In this document: positions 43,027 through 51,316 of the stretch, piece by piece | Position numbering within the stretch: the first letter of the stretch is position 1 | Layout of the letters: each line of letters begins with the position of its first letter | From: Mariluticola halotolerans | GTDB lineage: Bacteria > Pseudomonadota > Alphaproteobacteria > Rhizobiales > Devosiaceae | Assembly: GCF_021611515.1 (NCBI RefSeq) | Contig: NZ_CP090960.1 | Coordinates: forward strand, 1,984,001-2,048,000 | Reading direction: 5' to 3' | DNA length: 64,000 nt | The notes under the pieces: generated by a model | What the model was told of the DNA's origin: nothing | Database searches by the model: none | Seen by the model: the letters and a program-made list of their open reading frames with translations, nothing else | Made by a program: the position numbers and the translations under genes

Positions 43027-45446
43027 TACGTGCGCAAGGCTCCGCCGGTGGCTTTTTCAACGGCGGCGACGATGGACGCGGAGAGTTTGTCGATTTCCTC
43101 TTCGGTCAGCGTCTTGCCGGTTGGCTGGATGGCGACAGCGATGGCGACGGATTTCTTGCCCGCACCCACATGCTCGCCCTCATAGAGATCAAAGATATTG
43201 ACCCCGGTGATCAGCTTCTTGTCGGCACCCTGTGCCGCCTTGATGATGCTGGCCGCCTCGATTTTGCTATCAACGACGAAAGCGAAATCGCGGCTTAGCG
43301 GCATCAGATCGGAGAGGTTGAGCGGTGGCCTTGTCTTGGCACCCTTTTGACGGGGCAGCGGCAAGGCATCGAGATCAAGTTCGAAAGCTGCTATCGGGCC
43401 ATCAAGATCGAGATCGGCCAGAAGCGCTGGATGGATTTCACCGAACCAGCCGAGAATCAGTTTGGGGCCCAGCTGCAGACGACCGCCCCGGCCCGGATGG
43501 GACCATGCGGCGGGTTCGGCGACGACCTGAACCTTGTCGATATCCTGCCCCAGTGCATCGAGCACGGCGGCCAGATCACCCTTGGCGTCAAACACATCGA
43601 CCGGTGCGGCATTGCCGCGCCAGTGCCGGCCCGCGCCATCGAGACCGGCCGTGCCGGTGCGGATGCCGGTGACATAGGTATGCTGGCCTTCGGGCTGATC
43701 GGAGAGGAAAATCTGGCCGACTTCAAATAGCGCCGCATCGGGGAAACCGCGATTGGCATTGCGGCCGGCAGCCGCCAAAAGACCGGGCAGCAGCGAGGGG
43801 CGCATGTCGGTCAGATCAGCGGCTATGGGATTGGCCAGTTTCAGTTCGGGCGCACCGCCGCCGAATTTTGCCGCCTGATCGGCTGAAATGAACGACCATG
43901 TGATCGCCTCATCGAGACCGCGTGCGGCCAGCGCCCGGCGGGCGATGCGGCGGCGGTTCTGGATCGGGGTCAGCATTTTGGGGGCGACACCGGAGAGGCG
44001 CGGCAAGGGATCAACCGGGACCTGATCGACACCGACAATGCGCATAACCTCTTCGACCAGATCGGCCTTCATCGTGACGTCGGGACGCCATGAGGGGACG
44101 GCGACCTTAACCGTGTCGCCAGTACCCGACATCCAGAAACCCAGCCGGGTCAGGATGGCCTTGACCTCGCCAGCGCTGACATTGAGACCCGTCAGGCGGC
44201 TGATTTCGGCGAGGGGGAAATCGATAATAGTTTCGGGGCCTTCGACATTGCCGGCAATGGTGATGTCGCAGGGTTCGCCGCCACAGATTTCCAGCACCAT
44301 TTTGGTGGCCAGATCCATGCCGGGGCGCACGAATTCGGGATCGACCGTACGCTCGAAGCGGTAGCGGGCATCGGACACAATACCGGTCTTGCGGCCCGCC
44401 GAGGCGATGACATTGGGATCGAACCAGGCGCATTCGATGAGGACGTTGGTGGTGCCCTCTTCGCTCGATGTGCTTTCCCCGCCGATAATGCCGCCAAGGC
44501 CAATGACGCCGGATTCATCGGCGATGACGCACATGGTCTCGTCGACTTCATATTCCTTGTTGTCGAGGGCGAGGAATTTTTCACCGGTCTTGCCCATGCG
44601 CGCATGGAGTGTGCCCTTGAGCTTGTCGGCATCATAGACATGCAGCGGGCGGGCTCGGTCATAGGTGATGTAATTGGTGATATCGACCAGCGCATTGATG
44701 GGCCGCAGGCCAATGGCGATCAGGCGCTGTTGCAGCCATTCCGGCGACGGGCCGTTTTTGACGTTCCTGATCAGGCGACCGGCGAACATGCGGCAGGCCG
44801 GATTTGCCTGATCGTCAAAGCGCAATTCGATGGCAGGGGTGGGCCCGGCGGTGCCGGCGGTCTGCGGGATGGCGGCATCCTTGAGATTGCCAAGACCGGT
44901 GGCGGCGAGATCGCGGGCAATGCCGTAAACCCCGGTGCAATCGCCGCGATTGGGGGTGATGGCCACATCGATGACCACACCATCCATCTTGGCATATTCG
45001 GGATAGGTCATGCCGATGGGCGCATCATCGGGCAGTTCGATAATGCCGTCATGATCATCCGACAGCATGAGTTCGCGGCCCGAACACATCATGCCATGGC
45101 TTTCCTCGCCGCGGATGACACCTTTTTGAATGGTGATGTCGAGGCCGGGAATATAGGTGCCGGGTTTGGCGAAAACCACCTTGATGCCCGCACGCGCATT
45201 GGGCGCGCCGCAGACGACCTTGACCGGATCGCCGGTGCCTGTATCAACCTGACAGACCTTGAGCTTATCGGCATTGGGGTGCTGTTCGGCTGCAAGCACA
45301 TGGCCGACGGTAAAGTCCTGCAGCGCCTTGGCCTGATCCTCGAGCTCTTCGACTTCGAGGCCGATCATGGTCAGGGTGTCGACGATTTCGGTGCTGCTCG
45401 CTGTGGTCTCGAGGTGATCCTTGAGCCAGTCCAGGGTGAATTTCAT
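43026..45446 (-). CDS. pheT: Phenylalanyl-tRNA synthetase beta subunit
   Basis: An 806-aa subunit of the heterotetrameric enzyme that charges tRNA-Phe. In order: an EMAP/tRNA-binding domain (TVGHVLAAEQHPNADKLKVCQVD near residues 46-68, VVCGAPNARAGIKVVFAKPG), the B3/B4 editing domain, B5 domain (SAGEVKAILTRLGF), a catalytic-like core, and an FDX-ACB anticodon-binding domain at the C-terminus (LMPLSRDFAFVVDSKIEAASI). Length normal. It is separated from pheS by two unrelated genes. Confidence 0.98.
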   Translation of the reverse strand: MKFTLDWLKDHLETTASSTEIVDTLTMIGLEVEELEDQAKALQDFTVGHVLAAEQHPNADKLKVCQVDTGTGDPVKVVCGAPNARAGIKVVFAKPGTYIPGLDITIQKGVIRGEESHGMMCSGRELMLSDDHDGIIELPDDAPIGMTYPEYAKMDGVVIDVAITPNRGDCTGVYGIARDLAATGLGNLKDAAIPQTAGTAGPTPAIELRFDDQANPACRMFAGRLIRNVKNGPSPEWLQQRLIAIGLRPINALVDITNYITYDRARPLHVYDADKLKGTLHARMGKTGEKFLALDNKEYEVDETMCVIADESGVIGLGGIIGGESTSSEEGTTNVLIECAWFDPNVIASAGRKTGIVSDARYRFERTVDPEFVRPGMDLATKMVLEICGGEPCDITIAGNVEGPETIIDFPLAEISRLTGLNVSAGEVKAILTRLGFWMSGTGDTVKVAVPSWRPDVTMKADLVEEVMRIVGVDQVPVDPLPRLSGVAPKMLTPIQNRRRIARRALAARGLDEAITWSFISADQAAKFGGGAPELKLANPIAADLTDMRPSLLPGLLAAAGRNANRGFPDAALFEVGQIFLSDQPEGQHTYVTGIRTGTAGLDGAGRHWRGNAAPVDVFDAKGDLAAVLDALGQDIDKVQVVAEPAAWSHPGRGGRLQLGPKLILGWFGEIHPALLADLDLDGPIAAFELDLDALPLPRQKGAKTRPPLNLSDLMPLSRDFAFVVDSKIEAASIIKAAQGADKKLITGVNIFDLYEGEHVGAGKKSVAIAVAIQPTGKTLTEEEIDKLSASIVAAVEKATGGALRT

Positions 45447-46078
45447 CAGTATGCGCCTGTTGCGTTTTCGATTTTGGGCAATTGCCCGTTCAGTTCAAAC
45501 AGTTTGACAAGGACATTGGCGAAGCCGCGGGCATCATCAATGGCCTTATGGGTGTGGGGGATGTGGCCGTACCAGTCGGCGGGTGCGCGCTGCATGCCCC
45601 AGTTGAGATAATCCTGGCCGCGCATTGTACCGGCCATGGTGTAAAGACAAACGCCGCCGCCGCGAAACAATTGCCGCCCGGTATAGGGGCCGCCCAAAGC
45701 GCGGGTGTCGGCGAATGTATCCAGATAATGATCCATCCAGGGGCCATCGAACATGATGGGCGCAGCGCAGAAGACACGGTTGCCGGGGATTGATTCAATC
45801 CAGTCGGCATAGCGCAGCATCACGGTTTGGGGGTCTTCGGGATTGGTAGTTGCCGCTTCATAAGCCTCGGGGAAACCCTGCCACCATTCCATGGTGCGCG
45901 GATCGGGCTGCCGCCCCTCACGCCTTTCCAGCACCGCCTCGAACTCGCCATGCACCGTGCCATCATAACCGACAGCGACCGAGGCGAAACTCAGCATGGA
46001 GTTGCGCAGCGGCGAATGGCCATCGGTTTCAATGTCGGTGACAATGAAGGTCACGGGGTCGGCCGAGGTATGGATCAT
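45446..46078 (-). CDS. DEDDh-type 3'-5' exonuclease
   Basis: A 210-aa exonuclease-fold protein. The first acidic motif is FIVTDIETDGHSP (Asp and Glu near residues 15-17) and the last is HKAIDDARGFAN (His and Asp near residues 178-185), the DEDDh pattern. The substrate (DNA or RNA) is unknown. It overlaps the DUF421 gene by 4 nt (ATGA) and abuts pheT by 1 nt, so it is translated as part of a pheS-DUF421-exonuclease-pheT transcript. Confidence 0.85.
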   Translation of the reverse strand: MIHTSADPVTFIVTDIETDGHSPLRNSMLSFASVAVGYDGTVHGEFEAVLERREGRQPDPRTMEWWQGFPEAYEAATTNPEDPQTVMLRYADWIESIPGNRVFCAAPIMFDGPWMDHYLDTFADTRALGGPYTGRQLFRGGGVCLYTMAGTMRGQDYLNWGMQRAPADWYGHIPHTHKAIDDARGFANVLVKLFELNGQLPKIENATGAY

Positions 46079-46611
46079 TTGTTACCCTCTTTCGCCGCAT
46101 CGACATTCACGCCGGACGCAATGAGAGAGGCAGACGGATCACCACCACCGGCCTTGAGCACGGAAATTTCGCCCTCTGTCTCCAGCACGACGGCTTTCGT
46201 CTCAGCGATATTATGCACCCCATGCTGGCGCAGCGCCGCATGCAATTCGACCTCGGCAATCCGCTCACGCCGCATATTGGCGTGCAAGAGCTTGCCCTCG
46301 TAGGCCAAAAGTGTTGGCTCCGATTTTATCAGCGTGCGGAAACCTGCGGAACGTGTGGTCAGCCATGCGGTCAGCCATTGCAACCCCACCAGCAGCGCCA
46401 AAGCCAAAAGCCCCTCGGAAATGGTGGTCTGGGTGTTCAGAATGGTCGTCGCCAGAATGGAGCCAACCGTGAACACCAGCACCAGATCGAAAGCATTGAG
46501 CTTGGCGATCGTGCGCTTGCCGGCGATCCGCAGCAGAAAAACGAGCGCCGCAAAGCCGATAACGGCCTTGATGACGATCTGCCCCATCGATGTCCAGTCA
46601 TCGAACCACAT
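46075..46611 (-). CDS. DUF421 (YetF/YcaP-like) membrane protein
   Basis: A 178-aa protein with two or three N-terminal helices (IVIKAVIGFAALVFLLRIAGKRT; DLVLVFTVGSILATTILN; ALALLVGLQWLTAWLTTRS) and a C-terminal soluble domain with AEVELHAALRQHGVHNIAETKAVVLETEG, matching DUF421/YetF proteins. The function is poorly known; some family members are implicated in stress or sporulation. It sits between pheS and the exonuclease with a 4-nt overlap into the latter. The 100-nt gap to pheS could hold an internal promoter. Confidence 0.9.
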   Translation of the reverse strand: MWFDDWTSMGQIVIKAVIGFAALVFLLRIAGKRTIAKLNAFDLVLVFTVGSILATTILNTQTTISEGLLALALLVGLQWLTAWLTTRSAGFRTLIKSEPTLLAYEGKLLHANMRRERIAEVELHAALRQHGVHNIAETKAVVLETEGEISVLKAGGGDPSASLIASGVNVDAAKEGNK

Positions 46612-46711
46612 GATCAGCTCCGGTATAGCACTGGTCGGTTACCACGGGCGGTCTCTTTAACGTCAGTCGCCGGCGTTCTCGCAAAAACTGCTGCCGACGG
46701 CTTGTTGTTGC

Positions 46712-47839
46712 TCACGAACTCAGCCCCCCGAACAGGGTCGGCAGGTCGAGCGGGCGGAAGCCGTAATGGTCGAGCCAGCGCTGGTCGGCGTCGAAATAGG
46801 CTCTAAGGTCCGGCATGCCGTATTTCAGCATGGCGATGCGATCAATGCCCATGCCCCAGGCAAAGCCCTGATATTCATCGGGGTCGAGCCCGGCCATGCG
46901 GATGACATTGGGATGGACCATGCCGCAGCCAAGGATTTCGAGCCAGTCACTGCCCTCACCGATCTTGATTTCCGAACCCGAGCGGTCGCATTGGACATCG
47001 ACTTCCATCGAGGGTTCGGTGAAGGGGAAGAAGGACGGGCGGAAACGGGTTTTCACTTCATCGACCTCGAAATAGGCCTTGAAGAATTCTTCGAGAATCC
47101 AGCGCAGCTGACCGATATGCGAGGTCTTGTCGATGACAAGGCCTTCGACCTGATGGAACATCGGGGTGTGGGTCTGGTCGCTGTCGCAACGATAGGTGCG
47201 GCCGGGCGCGATGATGCGGATCGGCGGGGTCTGGGACGGGGTCATCCAGGCGGCGGGCGGCTTCTCATTGGCCTGCTGCATGGTGCGGATCTGCACCGGG
47301 GATGTGTGGGTGCGCAAGAGTTTGCGGGTGCCGTCGGGCCCTTCGTTGAAGAAGAAGGTGTCGTGCATTTCGCGGGCCGGATGACCTTCGGGGAAATTCA
47401 GCGCGGTGAAATTATAGTAATCGGTTTCGATATCGGGGCCTTCGGCAATAGAGAAACCCATATCGGAGAAAATGGCGGTGATTTCGTCGAGTGCCTGGGA
47501 GACGGGATGGATGCGGCCACGTGCCGTTGCAGCGGGGCGCACCGGCAGGGTGACATCAACACGCTCGGCGGCAAGCCGGGCTTCAAGCGCTTTGGTTTTC
47601 AGTTCAGCGCTTTTGGCATCGATCAGCCCGGCGAGTTCGTTTTTCAGGCCATTAATGGCGGGGCCTGCGGTCTTGCGCTCTTCCGGGGTCATTTTGCCCA
47701 GCGTTGCGAGGAGCGCCGAGACGGAGCCCTTTTTGCCCAGCGCGCCCACACGAACGGCGTCGAGCGCCTGTTCATTGCTGGCGGCGTTGATGGCTGTGGT
47801 GATTTCAGCCTTGAGGGTGTCGAGGTCGGCAGTGGGCAT
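46712..47839 (-). CDS. pheS: Phenylalanyl-tRNA synthetase alpha subunit
   Basis: A 375-aa alpha subunit. An N-terminal coiled-coil-like helical part is followed by the class II core: [16 protein letters not shown] near residues 110-125, [12 protein letters not shown] near 154-165, and the later motif-3 [10 protein letters not shown] and [16 protein letters not shown]. Phenylalanine-site residues cannot be checked by eye. The start ATG at 47839 is in family position. A terminator-like hairpin lies upstream, after rplT. Confidence 0.97.
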   Translation of the reverse strand: MPTADLDTLKAEITTAINAASNEQALDAVRVGALGKKGSVSALLATLGKMTPEERKTAGPAINGLKNELAGLIDAKSAELKTKALEARLAAERVDVTLPVRPAATARGRIHPVSQALDEITAIFSDMGFSIAEGPDIETDYYNFTALNFPEGHPAREMHDTFFFNEGPDGTRKLLRTHTSPVQIRTMQQANEKPPAAWMTPSQTPPIRIIAPGRTYRCDSDQTHTPMFHQVEGLVIDKTSHIGQLRWILEEFFKAYFEVDEVKTRFRPSFFPFTEPSMEVDVQCDRSGSEIKIGEGSDWLEILGCGMVHPNVIRMAGLDPDEYQGFAWGMGIDRIAMLKYGMPDLRAYFDADQRWLDHYGFRPLDLPTLFGGLSS

Positions 47840-47892
47840 AGCGGATATTCCGTTTTCAGCGGGGAAGTCTCAAGTGCGGGTTGTATAGACGC

Positions 47893-47930
47893 AAAAAGCC
47901 TCGCGCTAGCCCTGGGGCCGGCGCAAGGCT
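47893..47930 (-). terminator. Terminator or attenuator between rplT and pheS
   Basis: On the minus strand AGCCTTGCGC pairs with GCGCGAGGCT over a 14-nt loop (one G-U), followed by five T residues. It lies 37 nt after the rplT stop and 54 nt before pheS, so it either ends the rpmI-rplT transcript or attenuates pheS, a possibility known for pheST leader regions. Confidence 0.75.
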
Positions 47931-47966
47931 CAAAATCTGGCCTCAGCTTGACTGAGACTTAAGGTG

Positions 47967-48368
47967 CTACGCCGGAATCCGATCGTGCGTCGTTTTTTCA
48001 ACGCTTTCCAGATAACCGAGAGCTGCCTTTGCCTTGGCGACAAGAACGCCGAATGCTTCAGGCTCGCGGATTGCCAGGTCGGAAAGGACCTTGCGATCAA
48101 CCGCAACCTCAGCCTTGCTGAGGCCGTCGATAAATCGGCCATAGGTCAGGCCGTGATCGCGAACGGCAGCGTTGATACGCTGGATCCACAGAGCGCGGAA
48201 GTTGCGCTTTTTGACGCGACGATCGCGGTAAGCGTATTGGCCGGCTTTTTCGACAGCCTGCTTTGCAACGCGGATCGTATTCTTGCGGCGACCGTAATAG
48301 CCTTCGGCTGCCTTCAAGACCTTCTTGTGACGGGCGTGACCGGTAACGCCTCTTTTAACGCGGGACAT
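47967..48368 (-). CDS. rplT: 50S ribosomal protein L20
   Basis: A 133-aa ribosomal protein with the family core [18 protein letters not shown] (residues 2-19), [17 protein letters not shown], and [22 protein letters not shown]20 binds 23S rRNA early in assembly and represses its own operon in many bacteria. It follows rpmI by 21 nt. The C-terminal end is about 15 residues longer than in E. coli, common in alphaproteobacteria. Confidence 0.98.
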   Translation of the reverse strand: MSRVKRGVTGHARHKKVLKAAEGYYGRRKNTIRVAKQAVEKAGQYAYRDRRVKKRNFRALWIQRINAAVRDHGLTYGRFIDGLSKAEVAVDRKVLSDLAIREPEAFGVLVAKAKAALGYLESVEKTTHDRIPA

Positions 48369-48389
48369 ATGGTGTCTCCTTTGTTGGCG

Positions 48390-48590
48390 TTAGCGGTTAT
48401 ACGGCATGTACTTCTTCACGATGCCTGCATCGGCATCGGAGAGTACTTTGGTGCCGCGATTGGTGCGGATATATTTGGAATCATGGCTCATCAGGCGGTG
48501 ACGCTTGCCGGCAACGCCAGCCTTCACCTTACCGGAAGCCGTCATCTTGAAGCGCTTTTTGGCGCCCGACTTGGTCTTCATCTTGGGCAT
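48390..48590 (-). CDS. rpmI: 50S ribosomal protein L35
   Basis: A 66-aa ribosomal protein: [20 protein letters not shown], then [20 protein letters not shown] and KKYMPYNR at the end. The ATG at 48590 has AAGGA about 8 nt upstream. The longer frame reaching 48722 is an unsupported extension. The gene begins the rpmI-rplT unit here; infC, normally the first gene of this operon, is 8 kb away. Confidence 0.97.
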   Translation of the reverse strand: MPKMKTKSGAKKRFKMTASGKVKAGVAGKRHRLMSHDSKYIRTNRGTKVLSDADAGIVKKYMPYNR

Positions 48591-48801
48591 TTTGCTGTTC
48601 CTTAATAGGCCATTTCTGACCGGAGCATTATAGATCGCCACGGCATGCCTTTCGGCCGGGCGATCCGGTTTAGAAGCGCGGGTTATAGGCGGAGTTTGCA
48701 AGAAGTGCAAGAGGGCGCGCACGGTCTTGCGTGCGCACCATATTTATCAGCTTGTCGCAAGCACAGCCAGTATCTGACGGCGCTCACCGTTGAGGTAGCT
48801 A

Positions 48802-49194
48802 TCAGCGCTCAACCGGGCCGTCGGCCTGCAGCCAGGCCCCGATGCCACCGCGCAGATTGGCGACATTGGTATACCCCATTCCCACTAATTGCTGGGCGGC
48901 TGCGCCGGAGCGGGCACCCGATGCACAAACGCAGATAATGCGTGTGCCGGCACTGGCGGCGGGCAGGCTGCTGGAGCCATCAGCGGCAGCATGATCGGAA
49001 AATTCCGGCAATGGTGCGCGAACGGCTCCGGCAACGGTGCCCGATGCCATGATCTCGCCAAGCGAGCGGACATCAACGAAGACCGTTTCAGCATCGCCAT
49101 GAAACTGGAGAGCCGACGAGGCGGAGATGGTTTCTGGACCGGCATTGTTGCTTTCGGGCCCCAGAAACATGGATTTGATATTAGAAAAACTCAT
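48802..49194 (-). CDS. Rhodanese-like sulfurtransferase domain protein
   Basis: A 130-aa single rhodanese domain. The catalytic loop reads VCASGARSGAAA with the nucleophile Cys90 in CASGARS, plus the typical FVDVRSLGEIMASGTVAGAVRAPLPEF and LRGGIGAW segments. It lies 17 nt downstream of the persulfide dioxygenase gene, on the same transcript. It probably handles persulfide sulfur made during sulfide detoxification. Confidence 0.9.
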   Translation of the reverse strand: MSFSNIKSMFLGPESNNAGPETISASSALQFHGDAETVFVDVRSLGEIMASGTVAGAVRAPLPEFSDHAAADGSSSLPAASAGTRIICVCASGARSGAAAQQLVGMGYTNVANLRGGIGAWLQADGPVER

Positions 49195-49211
49195 TTTGTA
49201 TTTCCTATGGC

Positions 49212-50114
49212 TTATCTGGCAGTCAGATTTTTGGTTTGGCCTGCACCTTGCTTGGCCGTCACCGGCACGAGCAAATAGTGCACGCCGTTCTGTTCAGCCT
49301 CGGGGAACCGCCCGGCCCGAATGTTGACCTGGATAGAGGGCAGCAAAAGTCTGGGCGCAGAGAGCGTTGCGTCGCGCTCTTCGCGCATGGCAACGAATTG
49401 CGCCTCGGTCACGCCGTCTTTGAGGTGAACATTGTTTTTTTGTTCGCCCACTGACGTCTCCCAGGCGTATTCGGTGCGCCCCGGCGCCTTGTAGTCGTGG
49501 CACATGAACAGGCGGGTGTCGTCGGGCAGGGTCAGCAGCTTTTGAATGGACTGATAAAGCAGCTTCGCATCGCCGCCGGGGAAGTCTGCCCGCGCGGTGC
49601 CATAATCGGGCATGAAAAGAGTATCCCCGACAAACACCGAATCGCCGATGCGATAGCTGATATCGGCGGGTGTATGGCCGGGCGTATAGAGCACCTCGAC
49701 GTCAAGGCCACCGATGGCAAAGTGTTCGCCGTCGGTAAAAAGATGATCAAAATCGCTGCCATCGGTCTTGAGATCGGTCGCGTTGAAAACAGGACGGAAG
49801 ATCGTTTGAACCTGCTTGATATGTTCGCCAATGCCGATCTGCGCGCCGGTTTGCGCCTTGAAGAAAGGGGCACCGGACAGGTGATCGGCATGGGCATGGG
49901 TTTCGAGTGCCCAGGCGATGTTGAGCCCGCGCTGTTTGGCGAAGCCAAGAATGTGTTCGACAGAACGCGTATCGGCGGTGCCAGAGGCGTGGTCATAGTC
50001 CAAAACAGGATCTATAACAGCTGCCATACCAGTTGCAGGGTCGGAAATCAGGTAGGAGATGGTATTCGTCGCCTCATCGAAAAAGGCATCGATTTGTGGG
50101 TTAGGGGCCGTCAT
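49212..50114 (-). CDS. blh: Persulfide dioxygenase / beta-lactamase-like hydrolase (Blh family)
   Basis: A 300-aa metallo-beta-lactamase-fold enzyme. The iron-binding motif is THAHADHLSG near residues 65-74, with TPGHTPADISY and SVFVGDTLFMPDYGTARAD further on. It matches the Blh/ETHE1-type persulfide dioxygenases controlled by BigR in Agrobacterium and Xylella, which oxidise glutathione persulfide to sulfite. The ATG at 50114 has GGGAG 7 nt upstream and beats the in-frame start seven codons earlier. It is divergent from the BigR-like gene. Confidence 0.92.
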   Translation of the reverse strand: MTAPNPQIDAFFDEATNTISYLISDPATGMAAVIDPVLDYDHASGTADTRSVEHILGFAKQRGLNIAWALETHAHADHLSGAPFFKAQTGAQIGIGEHIKQVQTIFRPVFNATDLKTDGSDFDHLFTDGEHFAIGGLDVEVLYTPGHTPADISYRIGDSVFVGDTLFMPDYGTARADFPGGDAKLLYQSIQKLLTLPDDTRLFMCHDYKAPGRTEYAWETSVGEQKNNVHLKDGVTEAQFVAMREERDATLSAPRLLLPSIQVNIRAGRFPEAEQNGVHYLLVPVTAKQGAGQTKNLTAR

Positions 50115-50198
50115 GGCGTTTCTCCCTCGTTTCATTCTACTTGACTTATATATGTATCGAAACTAATTTAGCAAGTACTCATTTAAGGAGTCAGCATT
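50115..50198. promoter_or_regulatory. Divergent control region of the sulfide-detoxification island
   Basis: This 84-nt spacer, including an AT-rich core (TTGACTTATATATGTATC, around 50140-50158), separates the persulfide dioxygenase and BigR-like genes. It should carry both promoters and the BigR-type operator, in an inexact inverted repeat around TATATA. An AAGGAG signal for the regulator lies at its right end. Confidence 0.55.
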
Positions 50199-50513
50199 AT
50201 GCTGGATAGCGATTTTCGCGCGTTGGAAGAAAAGGCCGGTGAGGTCGCCACTCTTTTGCGCGCGCTGGGGAATGACAAACGTCTGCTGATTTTATGCAAA
50301 CTGGCCGGCGCGGGCGAAATGAATGTGACGACGCTGGCCGGCGAAGTTGGCCTGAGCCAGTCAGCACTCTCGCAACACCTGGCACGCATGCGGACCGAAA
50401 ATATCGTGGCAACCCGGCGCGACAGCCAGACCATCTGGTATCGCATCGCCGATGAGAGGACCGAAAGACTGATGACGATTTTGTATGAAGTTTTCTGCCT
50501 GGAGGAAAAGTGA
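50199..50513 (+). CDS. bigR: BigR/SqrR-like ArsR family persulfide-sensing repressor
   Basis: A 104-aa winged-helix repressor. The recognition helix is in GEVGLSQSALSQHLARMRTENIV. Two cysteines, Cys33 (LILCKLAG) and Cys100 (VFCLEEK), sit in the positions of the Cys pair that forms a persulfide-linked tetrasulfide in BigR and SqrR. It is divergent from the persulfide dioxygenase gene and its stop overlaps the TauE gene by 4 nt. It likely represses both sides until sulfide or persulfide appears. Confidence 0.88.
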   Translation: MLDSDFRALEEKAGEVATLLRALGNDKRLLILCKLAGAGEMNVTTLAGEVGLSQSALSQHLARMRTENIVATRRDSQTIWYRIADERTERLMTILYEVFCLEEK

Positions 50514-51304
50514 TCCCCACGGAAATTCTGGCGCCGTTTTCCGGTGCTATCGTTGGACTGGTTCTTGGCCTTGTGGGCGGCGGCGGCTCTATTCTGGCGG
50601 TGCCGCTTCTCATTTATGTGGTGGGCATCGGCTCAACCCATATGGCGCTGGGCACAAGCGCCATGGCTGTAGCGCTGACCGCCATTGCCAATCTGGTGCC
50701 GCACTGGCGGGCTGGCAAAATCAAATGGCCCTGCGCGGCGGTCTTTTCCGTGACCGGCATTATCGGCGCATTTGCCGGCTCCAGCATTGCCAAGATCGTT
50801 GAAGGCGACAGCTTGTTATTGCTGTTCGGCCTGCTGATGCTGATTGTGGGCCTGGCCATGCTGTTTGGGCAAAATGGTGAGGGCGACCCTGAAATCCGCC
50901 TCACCTCCAAAACTGCAAGTGCTTTGCTGCCCCGTTTGATCCCTGCAGGTTTCGGGGTTGGCGCCTTGTCCGGGTTCTTCGGCATTGGCGGCGGATTTCT
51001 GATTGTGCCGGGTTTGATTTTTGCAACCGGCATGCCCTTGAGCTTTGCCATTGGCACATCGCTGGTCGCGGTTGCCGCCTTCGGGGCGACGACTGCTGCC
51101 AATTATGCAATATCCGGGCTGGTCGACTGGCCGATTGCCGGAATGTTCATCGCCGGTGGTGCGGTGGGTGGCGTAGCAGGCGCGATGATTGGCAAGCTCC
51201 TTGGCAAAAACCGTCATGCATTGCGCTATGTGTTTGCCGGTGTTGTGATGGTGGTTGGTCTGTGGATCGTCTGGCAGGGACTTGCGGCGGCAGGCATGCT
51301 CTGA
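50510..51304 (+). CDS. TauE/SafE family sulfite or sulfonate exporter
   Basis: A 264-aa membrane protein with about eight helices and the repeated GGGGSILAVPLLIYVVGI (residues 23-40) and GFFGIGGGFLIVPGLIF motifs of TauE/SafE. The GTG start at 50510 overlaps the BigR stop (GTGA), so it is translationally coupled. Exporting sulfite formed from persulfide oxidation would complete the pathway. Confidence 0.92.
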   Translation: MIPTEILAPFSGAIVGLVLGLVGGGGSILAVPLLIYVVGIGSTHMALGTSAMAVALTAIANLVPHWRAGKIKWPCAAVFSVTGIIGAFAGSSIAKIVEGDSLLLLFGLLMLIVGLAMLFGQNGEGDPEIRLTSKTASALLPRLIPAGFGVGALSGFFGIGGGFLIVPGLIFATGMPLSFAIGTSLVAVAAFGATTAANYAISGLVDWPIAGMFIAGGAVGGVAGAMIGKLLGKNRHALRYVFAGVVMVVGLWIVWQGLAAAGML

Positions 51305-51316
51305 CCGCCCAGCCCT

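Noticed and set aside
46766-47962. Plus-strand open frame of 398 codons
   Set aside because: It is antisense to pheS. No motif, and the composition is that of a shadow frame.
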